Of a stretch of DNA of 64,000 nt, positions 24,431 to 31,570 are shown one piece after another. The number at the start of each line of letters is the position of its first letter. Within the stretch, counting starts at the first letter, position 1. The notes under the pieces are model-generated. The model was not told where the DNA came from, did no database searches, and worked only from the letters and a program-made list of their open reading frames with translations. Position numbers and translations under genes: made by a program. Where the stretch lies: NCBI RefSeq assembly GCF_000145235.1, contig NC_014391.1, positions 3,108,001 to 3,172,000 of the forward strand. The letters run 5' to 3'. The stretch is from Micromonospora aurantiaca ATCC 27029. GTDB lineage: Bacteria; Actinomycetota; Actinomycetes; Mycobacteriales; Micromonosporaceae.

Positions 24431-24760
24431 TCAGGCGGGGCGAGGGCGCAGAGCGCGCAGCCGGGTCTCGGCGGCGGACGCGAGCTGCCGCAGCCGCTCG
24501 GTCTGGCGTGCCAGTTCGGCCCGGCCGTCGGCGCGCAGCCGGTAGTAGCGGCGCAGCCGGCCGTCGACCACCTCTTCGTGGCTGAGTTCGACGAGGCCCT
24601 GCGCCACCAGCCGGTCCAGGGCGGCGTAGAGCGTGCCCGGCAGCAGGTTGACGCGACCGCCGGACAGGCCGGCGACCTCCTGGATGATCCCGTAGCCGTG
24701 GCGCGGCTCGTCGGCCAGCGCGGTCAGGATCAGGAAGGTCGCCTCGCGCATCTCACTCAC
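24431..24760 (-). CDS. PadR-family transcriptional regulator
   Basis: A winged-helix repressor of 109 residues: ATFLILTALADEPRHGYGII then QEVAGLSGGRVNLLPGTLYAALDRL (key residues HGY and LPGTLY) and the wing VVDGRLRRYYRLRADGRAEL, followed by a dimerisation helix. It matches the small-PadR-2 group, which sense ligands through the last helix and often repress their own operon. It is first in a two-gene operon with the membrane protein downstream and has a clear promoter at 24769-24796. Confidence 0.9.
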   Translation of the reverse strand: MSEMREATFLILTALADEPRHGYGIIQEVAGLSGGRVNLLPGTLYAALDRLVAQGLVELSHEEVVDGRLRRYYRLRADGRAELARQTERLRQLASAAETRLRALRPRPA

Positions 24761-24768
24761 CGAGGCAA

Positions 24769-24796
24769 CATATACAGCCGATCAATACATAGTCAA
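24769..24796 (-). promoter_or_regulatory. Promoter of the PadR operon
   Basis: On the minus strand TTGACT (24791-24796) and TATATG (24769-24774) are separated by 16 bases, the best -35/-10 pair in the window, 9 bases before ATG 24760. The A/T-rich spacer contains two ATACA words that may belong to a PadR site. Confidence 0.55.
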
Positions 24797-25290
24797 CGGT
24801 CGCCGAGTAGTTGCCGCTCGGCCATGAAGGCGCGCAACGTCCCGGCGTCCTCGGCGGACATCAGCCAGCGGGGGATCACCGTGGCCGGCATCCGCCCGAC
24901 GTACACGATCCAGAAGTCAGGGGTCTCGGTGACGCGCGTGACGCCGTCCCAGGCGATGCCGCCGGACTCCGAACCGCTGCGCATCATGATGTTGCGGTCG
25001 TCGATGTCGTAGCCGCCCTCGACCGCGTAGCCGCCGGAGCGGCGCCGGGCCCGCCACCGCACCCACGGCGCGTACAGCATCGACAGCACGCCGGCCACGA
25101 TCAACGCGGTCCACAGCGACGCGAAGCGGCCACCCCGCTCCGACGCCTGCGAGGCGACCCACCCGATCACCCCGATCGCGGCCAGGGCCGCGCCGATGTA
25201 GCCGAACCGGCGCAGCCGGGCGGCGGCCAGCGCGGCGGCCACGCGGGCCGGATAGGCGGGATCGGCCGGTACGGCGAAACGGATCTGCAT
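24793..25290 (-). CDS. YcxB-like membrane protein
   Basis: A protein of 165 residues with two membrane helices (about 35-55 and 62-85) followed by a cytosolic beta-rich domain: YDIDDRNIMMRSGSESGGIA, WDGVTRVTETPDFWIVYVG and PRWLMSAEDAGTLRAFMAER. This order, two helices then a PH-like domain with W-x-x-V-x-x-V-x-E-T, is that of YcxB-like proteins, whose role is unknown. The start is ATG 25290; the open frame continues upstream but with atypical codons. The stop lies inside the PadR promoter, near its -35 box. Confidence 0.75.
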   Translation of the reverse strand: MQIRFAVPADPAYPARVAAALAAARLRRFGYIGAALAAIGVIGWVASQASERGGRFASLWTALIVAGVLSMLYAPWVRWRARRRSGGYAVEGGYDIDDRNIMMRSGSESGGIAWDGVTRVTETPDFWIVYVGRMPATVIPRWLMSAEDAGTLRAFMAERQLLGDR

Positions 25291-25385
25291 CGGCACCGAG
25301 GACCACCCACCGGACTCGTGTTCTGGACGGCGGGAGCGCTGCCCCGCGAAGACGTGCGGGTCCACGGTACCGGGGCTTCCGGCTC

Positions 25386-26129
25386 TCAGATCCGCCGCAG
25401 CACGAACGTCACGAAGCCCAGCATGTTCCGGTACCCGCGCAGCCACTGGTCACGGTGCTCGCGGGCGGCCGTCAGCGCCCCGGCTGCGTCCGGGTGACCG
25501 GGGTTGTCCAGCGCCCACTCGGTGAGCGAACCGGTCCACGACCACTCGTAGTCGTCCCACTCGGCGGTGTCGCTGACGTGCGCGTACACCGGGGCCCAGC
25601 CCGCCTGCCCGGCGGCGTCGACCAGACCGGCGAGGTCGGCGTGGTCGTCCGGTTTCGCGCCCAGCGCCGCCAGCGCGTCCGGCGTCGGCGGCACCTGCCA
25701 GAATCCCTCACCCACCATCAGGATGCCGTCGGGGTTCACGTGCCGGCCGGCCAGCTCCAGCGCTCCACCGAAGCCGCCGAACGCGTGCGTCGACCCGACG
25801 CAGAGCACCAGGTCGTAGTCGCCGTCCGGCACGTACGACCGGGCGTCGCGCTCGTGCAGCGTGAGCCGGTCGGCGAGGCCGCGCTCGGCGGCGGCCTCGG
25901 CGGCGCGTTCGAGCGCGTACGGGCTGAGGTCCACGCCGTCGGCGTGCCCGTCCGGGTAGTGCGCGAGGGCCTGCAACGCCCAGGCGCCCTCGCCGCAGCC
26001 GAGATCGAGGATCCGGGCCGCCGGCCGCCGGCCCGCCCGGCGCAGCAGCCGGTTGAGGTTGAGACCGGAGATCGGGGCCGCGATCGGGTGGTGCGAGTGC
26101 GCGATGCTGCTCAGGCGTTGACGGTCCAT
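25386..26129 (-). CDS. Class I SAM-dependent methyltransferase
   Basis: A protein of 247 residues. Motif I is ILDLGCGEGAWAL (residues 40-52), followed by the acidic loop GVDLSPYALERA and the motif with DLVLCVGSTHAFGG, where methyltransferases hold the adenine and substrate. The tail (EWSWTGSLTEWALDNPGH) is Trp-rich and resembles a small-molecule methyltransferase group. The acceptor is unknown. The hairpin at 26132-26155 ends two bases before the start codon, and no ribosome site is visible. Confidence 0.82.
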   Translation of the reverse strand: MDRQRLSSIAHSHHPIAAPISGLNLNRLLRRAGRRPAARILDLGCGEGAWALQALAHYPDGHADGVDLSPYALERAAEAAAERGLADRLTLHERDARSYVPDGDYDLVLCVGSTHAFGGFGGALELAGRHVNPDGILMVGEGFWQVPPTPDALAALGAKPDDHADLAGLVDAAGQAGWAPVYAHVSDTAEWDDYEWSWTGSLTEWALDNPGHPDAAGALTAAREHRDQWLRGYRNMLGFVTFVLRRI

Positions 26130-26131
26130 CG

Positions 26132-26171
26132 CCGCAGTCAACACGAGGACTGCGGACCCGCGCACGCGGGT
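26132..26171. terminator. Two tandem hairpins between PP2C-like and methyltransferase genes
   Basis: CCGCAGTC (26132-26139) pairs with GACTGCGG (26148-26155), and ACCCGC (26156-26161) pairs with GCGGGT (26166-26171). Both lie downstream of the PP2C-like gene on the minus strand and could end its transcript. The first stops only two bases before the methyltransferase start codon at 26129, so it may also affect translation of that gene. Confidence 0.5.
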
Positions 26172-26182
26172 TGCCGCGCCGG

Positions 26183-26959
26183 TCAGTACCGGCAGACGAT
26201 CGTGGCGTCGTCGGTGGCGACGCCCTCGCGCGCCTCGGCTTCGCGCACCCGGCGGACGACCTCGGCGGGGCCGTCGGTCTCCAGCAGGCGCAGCAGCCCC
26301 GGCCAGCCGGTCAGGCCGAAGGTGTCCACGAGGCGGCTCGCGCCGTTGCTGAGCAGAGCCGTCGCGCGGACGTCGTCGGCCGGGCACTCGCCGGTGACGG
26401 CCTCGCCGGCCACCCGCGGGTCGTCCTTGGCGACCCAGAACCCGCCCGGACTGTTCCGCCGGGCCCGCAGATCCATCAGCAGCCGCCGGTACTCGTCGCC
26501 GCCCTCGGGCACGTCCTTCAGCCGCTCCTCGAAGGACCGCGCGATCACCACCTCACGCGGATCATGGGCGGCGACGGGCTCACCAGAGGCCCGGCCGATC
26601 AGCGCGACCGCGTCGCCGAGGACCAGGTGCTCGACGGTCCCACCGGAGAATCGGAGCATCGCCACCGCCGCGAACGGGCTGATCGGATGGGCGACGTCGC
26701 ACGTGCCGCGGTGCGCGTCGGTGACGTGCTCGATGCCCTCGGCCAGCACGTCGCGCAGGCTCCGATCCTGGGACAGCGCACCGAGCAGCGCGCCGCCGAG
26801 CCGGGTCGCGTACCAGGCGATGCCGTGGTGGCAGACCTCGTCCGCGCCGGCGATGCCGCCCGCGCCGTCGACCAGGACCATGCCGCACGGTACGGCGCCG
26901 GCGAAGTCCTCATTGGCGCGGCCCGGATGCCCCGCGTCGGTCGCCATCGCTACCCGCAT
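26183..26959 (-). CDS. PP2C-like protein phosphatase domain protein
   Basis: A cytosolic protein of 258 residues similar to stand-alone PP2C (PPM) phosphatases. It starts MATDAGHPGRANEDFAGAV, the ARxNED-type opening, then MVLVDGAGG (Asp-Gly as metal ligand), a VLGDAVALI strand equivalent to the LGDS block, and ends ATDDATIVCR, the conserved late D-D. The usual GDSR is GDAV and spacing between motifs is long, so it may be a divergent or specialised member. Targets are unknown. No kinase gene is nearby. Confidence 0.72.
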   Translation of the reverse strand: MRVAMATDAGHPGRANEDFAGAVPCGMVLVDGAGGIAGADEVCHHGIAWYATRLGGALLGALSQDRSLRDVLAEGIEHVTDAHRGTCDVAHPISPFAAVAMLRFSGGTVEHLVLGDAVALIGRASGEPVAAHDPREVVIARSFEERLKDVPEGGDEYRRLLMDLRARRNSPGGFWVAKDDPRVAGEAVTGECPADDVRATALLSNGASRLVDTFGLTGWPGLLRLLETDGPAEVVRRVREAEAREGVATDDATIVCRY

Positions 26960-27072
26960 CGGCTCATCATGCCGGGACCTGCCGGAACGCGATGCCCCTC
27001 GCGCCTTGATCTGCAGTCTGGTTGAGGTCCTGGCGTCGTGGGCACCCGACCACTGCCGGAGGCAGACCACCA

Positions 27073-27266
27073 TGACGACGCCGAACCTGTCCGACGCCGA
27101 ACTCGCGGGCCAGCCGGCCTCCTACTGGACGGGCGTCGCGGGCGACCTCCCACCGTCGGCTCGTTCGAGCGTACGCCCGGCTCACCCCCTGTGCAGCCGC
27201 CGGTCATGGTCCTGGGCCGCCGCGATTCGGCAGTGCGGGCGCGGCCGGGCGGCCAGGATGAGGTGA
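27073..27266 (+). pseudogene. Remnant of a MarR-family regulator (N-terminal end)
   Basis: ATG 27073 begins a frame reading LSDAELAGQPASYWTGVAGD, the opening typical of a group of actinobacterial MarR-like winged-helix regulators (A-x-QP-x-x-YW-T-G-x-A). After about 25 residues the sequence turns to Arg/Pro-rich nonsense and stops at 27266, where the next gene begins. The winged helix itself is gone. It is probably a deletion scar of a regulator of the adjacent hydrolase. Confidence 0.5.
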
Positions 27267-28141
27267 TGCACGCCAGTCAGAAGATCCGCCACCGGCACGC
27301 CGACGTCGACGGTCTGGAGGTGTTCCTCCGCGAGGCCGGCCGCCCCGGCGACCCGGCGGTGCTGCTGCTGCACGGTTTTCCCAGCTCGTCGCACACGTTC
27401 CGCGAGGTCATGCCCACACTCGCCGAGGTCGCGTACGTGCTCGCCCCCGACCTGCCCGGCTTCGGCATGTCGTCGTCGCCCACAGTCGCCGAGTACGACT
27501 ACACGTTCGAGAACCTGTCGTGGACGGTCGAGCGCCTCCTCGGACGGCTCGACGTGGACCGCTTCTTCGTCTACCTGCACGACTTCGGCGCGCCGGTCGG
27601 ATACCACCTGGCCACCCGCGCCCCGGGACGGATCCGTGGCCTGATCGTGCAGAGCGGCAACACGCACGCCGACGGGCTCGGCGCGCAGTGGGACACCGCG
27701 CGGGCGTACTGGGCCGACCCGGGCGAGGCCACGCGCGCCGCGCTGCCGGACTGGCTGACCTTCGACGGCACCCGGGACCAGTACCTCGCCGGGCTGCCCG
27801 AGCACGTACGCCCGTTGCAGGCGCCCGAGGCGTGGCACCTGGACTGGGAACGGATGACCCGGCCCGGCAACGTCGAGGCGCAGTTCGCGCTGTTCACCGA
27901 CTACGCCGCCCACGTCGCCCGGTTCGGCGAGATCGCCGGGTACCACAGCGCCCACCAGCCGCCGGCGCTCGTGCTGTGGGGCCGGCACGACGCGTACTTC
28001 GACGTGGACGAGGTGCTCGCGTACCACCGCGCGCTCGACCGGATGGACGCGCACATCTACGACGGCGGCCACCTGCTGCTGGAGACGCACGCGGCTGAGT
28101 GCGCCGCGCTCATGCGCGCGTTCGTCCTCGACAACTCGTGA
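27266..28141 (+). CDS. Alpha/beta hydrolase with Asp nucleophile (dehalogenase/epoxide hydrolase-like)
   Basis: A soluble protein of 291 residues. The nucleophile elbow is YLHDFGAPVGY, placing an Asp where most family members have Ser, as in haloalkane dehalogenases and epoxide hydrolases. Other marks are LLLHGFPSSSHTFRE (HG-x-P oxyanion loop), DLPGFGMSSSP, the acid in VLWGRHDAYFDV and the His in DGGHLLLET. The cap domain with WHLDWERM follows the family. The reaction is therefore likely hydrolysis of an epoxide or carbon-halogen bond through an ester intermediate; which of these is not determinable. ATG 27266 follows AGGATGAGG. Confidence 0.84.
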   Translation: MHASQKIRHRHADVDGLEVFLREAGRPGDPAVLLLHGFPSSSHTFREVMPTLAEVAYVLAPDLPGFGMSSSPTVAEYDYTFENLSWTVERLLGRLDVDRFFVYLHDFGAPVGYHLATRAPGRIRGLIVQSGNTHADGLGAQWDTARAYWADPGEATRAALPDWLTFDGTRDQYLAGLPEHVRPLQAPEAWHLDWERMTRPGNVEAQFALFTDYAAHVARFGEIAGYHSAHQPPALVLWGRHDAYFDVDEVLAYHRALDRMDAHIYDGGHLLLETHAAECAALMRAFVLDNS

Positions 28142-28167
28142 GACGTGGCGGGGGCGCCCGCGACGTC
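28142..28167. terminator. Strong GC-rich hairpin between convergent genes
   Basis: GACGT-G-GCGGG pairs with CCCGC-G-ACGTC, 11 positions with one G:G mismatch and a four-base loop GGCG. It begins at the last base of the hydrolase gene and reaches the stop of the YdeI-like gene, so it can end both transcripts. Confidence 0.65.
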
Positions 28168-28771
28168 ACGGCGTGGTCGAGGGCTTCGCCTTCTGCGGGT
28201 GGATCGTCTCGTGGCGGGCCAGCATGGCGACGAACTCGCGGATCTTCCGCTCCCGGGTCTCCGCGCGCTTGACCGCGTTGAGCCGGTGGATGAGCGTGAA
28301 CCTGTTGGCACTGGTGAGAACGTCGAACATGGCCTGGGCAGCGGGCTCGGCCGCGATGGCGGCGAGCAGGTCGGCGGGCACCTCGGCCTCCGACGGCGGT
28401 GCGTAGGCCGCCGCCCACCGGCCGTCCGCCTTCGCGGCCTCCACCGCGGCCCGGCCCGCCGGCGTCATCCGACCCTCCGACTCCAGCCGGGCCACGTGCG
28501 CGACGTTGCGTTGCGACCAGGAGCTGCGCGCCCGGCGCGGGGTGTACCGGATCCAGGAGCTCTCGTGGTCGCGCTTGCGGCCCTGCCCGTCGATCCAGCC
28601 GAAGCACAGCGCCTCGTCGACCGCCTGCTGCCAGGTCAGCGTGGTGATCGTGCCGCCCTTACGGCCCAGCGCGAGCCAGACACCGGGCGACGTGTCGTGG
28701 TTGGCGGACAGCCACGCGCGCAGCGCGTCCGCGTCGGGCACGATCAGCTCGTCCAGCTCGTCGCTCGCCAT
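28166..28771 (-). CDS. YdeI/OmpD-associated family protein
   Basis: A protein of 201 residues with the family hallmarks: ALRAWLSANHDTSPGVWLAL at the start, LTWQQAVDEALCFGWIDGQ in the middle (E-A-L-C-F-G-W-I-D is the family signature), WIRYTPRRARSSWSQRN, then a C-terminal helical bundle of DUF1905/YdeI type (NRFTLIHRLNAVKRAETRER). The family is linked to stress and bacteriocin protection in annotation, but the biochemical role is unknown. A TAGCCT box seven bases before ATG 28771 suggests a leaderless transcript. Confidence 0.85.
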   Translation of the reverse strand: MASDELDELIVPDADALRAWLSANHDTSPGVWLALGRKGGTITTLTWQQAVDEALCFGWIDGQGRKRDHESSWIRYTPRRARSSWSQRNVAHVARLESEGRMTPAGRAAVEAAKADGRWAAAYAPPSEAEVPADLLAAIAAEPAAQAMFDVLTSANRFTLIHRLNAVKRAETRERKIREFVAMLARHETIHPQKAKPSTTP

Positions 28772-28778
28772 GGCCGGA

Positions 28779-28784
28779 AGGCTA
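28779..28784 (-). promoter_or_regulatory. -10 element, leaderless promoter of YdeI-like gene
   Basis: Minus-strand TAGCCT ends seven bases before ATG 28771. Confidence 0.45.
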
Positions 28785-28800
28785 TGCCAGGGGTACGACG

Positions 28801-29214
28801 CTAAGGCCGGGCGCGCGGCTCAGCCGCCCGCCGGCCGCCGTCGGGCGACGGGTGGGCCGCCCGCCGAATCCGCCGTCCGGCCACCAGCATCGCCACGCCT
28901 GCGCCGGCGAGCCCCGCGCCGATCAGCCCGCCCACGATCCCCGCCGCCGGATCGCGCTCACGGAACGCGTACGTCACGGCCGAGGTCAGGATCGGCGCAC
29001 CGAGGGCGATCGCCATCCACCCGCCGAGGATGTCCGCCTTGTCGGCGAAGGCGTTCGTGGTGACGAGGACGAGCAGAACCATGGCAGCGGCGACGCTGAC
29101 GAGGAGCAGCGCCGCGAGGATCAGCGCCGGGTCGCGGGGGAGCAGCCCGGCGGCCGCGGCGAGCACGTAGACGATCGCCGCCGCGATGAGGTTCGCGAGG
29201 ACGTTCGTCATCAC
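28801..29214 (-). CDS. Four-helix integral membrane protein, unknown function
   Basis: A protein of 137 residues with four hydrophobic segments (about 5-25, 30-52, 62-82, 92-112) and a basic, Pro-rich cytosolic tail. There are no charged residues within the helices and no recognised motif; Asn-Ala-Phe-Ala-Asp-Lys between helices 2 and 3 is the main polar loop. Either of two adjacent ATG codons can be the start. It is a lone gene between the HAD hydrolase and the YdeI-like gene. The function is unknown. Confidence 0.62.
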   Translation of the reverse strand: MMTNVLANLIAAAIVYVLAAAAGLLPRDPALILAALLLVSVAAAMVLLVLVTTNAFADKADILGGWMAIALGAPILTSAVTYAFRERDPAAGIVGGLIGAGLAGAGVAMLVAGRRIRRAAHPSPDGGRRAAEPRARP

Positions 29215-29373
29215 GTTCGCGGCGAACCTGCGCAGGCCGCCGCGCCCGGTGTCGTCGTCGCTGATGGCGTCCCCCGATCGCCGTCGATGCCTTCGACGAC
29301 GAGGCTAGGGCGACCGGGCGGCCCGGCACAACGCCCGGCGCCGGCCGGTGCGGTCACGACGTTCGCGACCGGC

Positions 29374-30030
29374 CTAGCCGCCCGCCGCGTTGTGCCGCGC
29401 GACCAGATCCGGCAGCTCGTCCAGCGAGTCGATGCGGAACAGGCACCGTTCGGCGACGTCCGGCATGTCGAGGATGTGGCCCCACGGTCCGCGCCGGATC
29501 AGGCACGCGGTCATGCCGGCGGCCATCGCCGGTGCGGCGTCGTTGTCCGGCCGGTCGCCGACGTACAGGATCGCCGATGCGTCGCCGCCGCCCTCGCGGA
29601 CGACCCGGTCGAAGAACTCCGGCGCCGGTTTCGCCACGCCCCAGGCCGCCGACGTGCCGATCACGTCCACCGCCAGGTCGAGCGCCCGCAGCGTCGCCTC
29701 GGCGTGCTCCGGCTGGTTGCCGGCCAGGCCGACGCGCAATCCCTGCTCCCGCAGGGCGGCCAGGCACGCCCGCGCGTCCGGGTAGAGGTCGTCGGCGCCG
29801 AACGACTCCGGGTCGCCGGCCGCGACCCGGCGCGCGAGTTCGGCGGTGAGGTCGAAGTCCGGCCGGAACGCCCGGAACACCTCCTGGTAGTCCAGCCCGC
29901 GGGCGATCACCGCGCCGAAGACCGCGGAGAACGTGTGCCGGGGCACGCCGAGCCAGTCCGCCCAGGTCGCGAACTCGCGCGTCTCGTCGAGGATCGTCCC
30001 GCCCACGTCGAAGAAGACCGCCCGGATCAT
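29374..30030 (-). CDS. HAD-family hydrolase
   Basis: A phosphatase-like protein of 218 residues. Motif I is FFDVGGTILDE, in which the first Asp is the nucleophile and the usual second Asp is Gly (DVGGT, as seen in several phosphatase and dehalogenase-like HADs). Motif II is VGLAGNQP, motif III is the Lys in VAKPAPEFF, and motif IV is ILYVGDRPDNDAAPA. The cap is of the helical type inserted after motif I. The substrate is probably a small phosphorylated metabolite. A TACGAT box six bases before ATG 30030 points to leaderless expression. Confidence 0.85.
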   Translation of the reverse strand: MIRAVFFDVGGTILDETREFATWADWLGVPRHTFSAVFGAVIARGLDYQEVFRAFRPDFDLTAELARRVAAGDPESFGADDLYPDARACLAALREQGLRVGLAGNQPEHAEATLRALDLAVDVIGTSAAWGVAKPAPEFFDRVVREGGGDASAILYVGDRPDNDAAPAMAAGMTACLIRRGPWGHILDMPDVAERCLFRIDSLDELPDLVARHNAAGG

Positions 30031-30036
30031 TCGCGG

Positions 30037-30042
30037 ATCGTA
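30037..30042 (-). promoter_or_regulatory. -10 element, leaderless promoter of HAD gene
   Basis: Minus-strand TACGAT ends six bases before ATG 30030. Confidence 0.5.
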
Positions 30043-30092
30043 CTGTCGTTGATCAGCCTGTGGGGGGCGCCCGGGTGGCGCAGACTGCCCGC

Positions 30093-30674
30093 ATGAATGC
30101 CGCCTTCCTCCCCGAACCGCCGCAGAGCCCGGCGGCGAAAGCCGCCTACGAGGACGACCTCGCCTCCGACGGCTACGTCAACAACCTCACCCGCGTCTGG
30201 TGCTGGCGACCTGACGTGCTGATGTCGTTCCAGAACACCCGCACCGAGCTGCTGTCCGAGTCCACGCTGTCCTCGCGTGAGGTGGCGGTGCTGGTCGCCG
30301 CCACGGCCGCCGCGCGGGGCGACTCGTACTGCTCGCTGGCCTGGGGCGCGCGGCTGGCCGGGATGAGCGACGAGGAGACAGCCGCCGCGGTGCTGCGCGG
30401 CGACGAGGCGGACCTGTCGGAGCGGGAGACGGCGCTCGCGGACTGGTCCCGCCGGGTCGTGACGGACCCGAACGCCACCACCGAGGCCGACACGCGACGC
30501 CTGCGCGAGGCCGGCCTGAGCGACCGGGAGATCTTCGAGGCGACCACGCTGATCGCGTTCCGGCTGGCCTTCTCCACAGTGAACGACGCGCTCGGCGCGC
30601 GGCCGGACGCGCAACTGGCGGAGAAGGCGCCACGGCTCGTCCGGGAGGCGGTCACGTTCGGCCGCCCGGTCTGA
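30093..30674 (+). CDS. Carboxymuconolactone decarboxylase/AhpD-like protein
   Basis: A helical protein of 193 residues. It has the CMD-family helix SSREVAVLVAATAAARGDSY, then CSLAWGARLAGM, where AhpD proteins carry C-x2-C-x3-H; here only the first Cys is kept and the second Cys and His positions are Ala and Arg-region residues, so peroxidase-cycle chemistry is doubtful. The remainder, LSERETALADWSRRVVTDPN then LREAGLSDREIFEATTLIAF, is standard for the family. CAGACT six bases before ATG 30093 resembles the leaderless -10 box with one change. The substrate is unknown. Confidence 0.78.
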   Translation: MNAAFLPEPPQSPAAKAAYEDDLASDGYVNNLTRVWCWRPDVLMSFQNTRTELLSESTLSSREVAVLVAATAAARGDSYCSLAWGARLAGMSDEETAAAVLRGDEADLSERETALADWSRRVVTDPNATTEADTRRLREAGLSDREIFEATTLIAFRLAFSTVNDALGARPDAQLAEKAPRLVREAVTFGRPV

Positions 30675-30731
30675 GCGAGCGGCCCTCGGCCCCGGGCCGC
30701 GCCTCGACCGGGGCGGTCTCGGGGCACCGGC

Positions 30732-30908
30732 CCGCCCCGGCTCGCCGCCCGCTGCCTCTACCTCGACCGGATCGAGAACACGATCGGGCGGCGTCAGGTC
30801 GTCACCCGCATCGAGGCGTTCCGCGACGAGCTGCCCGCCGCCCGGGTGCCCCGGGCGTGTCCGCACCGACGGCCACTGCATGTCGTACCGGTGTGGGAGG
30901 GTCCGGGC
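30732..30908 (+). pseudogene. Coding-like fragment without start, identity unknown
   Basis: The frame read before the hydrolase at 30909 contains RLAARCLYLDRIENTIGRRQ then VVTRIEAFRDELPAAR, with codon use and helix pattern of a real protein. It has no start, is preceded by Pro/Arg-rich sequence and leads into the ribosome site of the next gene. I cannot name the parent family. It may be the 3' scar of a lost gene. Confidence 0.35.
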
Positions 30909-31553
30909 ATGACGACGTTCGTACTCATACACGGCGGCGGGGGCAGCGCGTGGGACTGGCATCTGGTGGTTCCCGAGCTGGCCGCCCGGGGCCACGATGC
31001 GGTGGTGCCGGAGCTGCCCATCGGTGACCGGTCGGCGCGGTTCGCCGACTTCCGCCGGACGGTGGTCGACGCCGTCGGCGGCCGCGACGACCTCGTGGTG
31101 GTCGGGCACTCGTACGGCGCGTTCACCGCACCGCTTGTCGCCGACCGGTTGCCGGTGCGGCTGCTGGTCCTGCTCACCCCGATGATCCCGCGGCCCGGTG
31201 AGAGGCCGGGGGAGTGGTGGGGCAACACCGGCTACCGCGAGCCGGAAGGGCTCAGCGAGGAGCAGCAGTTCTACAACGGCGTGCCGGCCGAGATCGTCGC
31301 CCGGGCGCCGGCGCACGGCCGGGAGCAGGTCAGCGCGGAGTGGGACGAGCCGTGGCCGCTGGCCACCTGGCCGGCCGTGCCGACGGCGGTGCTCATCGGC
31401 CGCGACGACCAGTTCTTCCCCGCCGACTTTCAACGCCGGGTGGCCGCCGACCGGCTCGGCGTGGTTCCGGACGAGATCGACGGCGGCCATGCGGTGGCGC
31501 TCAGTCACCCGGGTCTGCTCGCCGACCGGCTGACCGCCTACCTGGCGTCCTGA
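30909..31553 (+). CDS. Alpha/beta hydrolase
   Basis: A soluble protein of 214 residues of the short esterase type. It starts TTFVLIHGGGGSAWDWHLVV (oxyanion loop HGGG), the elbow is VVGHSYGAFTAP (Ser near residue 70), the acid is in LIGRDDQFFPADF and the His in IDGGHAVALSHP. The overall size and the GHSYG elbow match salicylate-esterase/MenH-like proteins. The substrate is unknown. The ribosome site GGGAGGG is nine bases before ATG 30909. Confidence 0.85.
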   Translation: MTTFVLIHGGGGSAWDWHLVVPELAARGHDAVVPELPIGDRSARFADFRRTVVDAVGGRDDLVVVGHSYGAFTAPLVADRLPVRLLVLLTPMIPRPGERPGEWWGNTGYREPEGLSEEQQFYNGVPAEIVARAPAHGREQVSAEWDEPWPLATWPAVPTAVLIGRDDQFFPADFQRRVAADRLGVVPDEIDGGHAVALSHPGLLADRLTAYLAS

Positions 31554-31570
31554 CCGTCCGGCCGCCGGTC

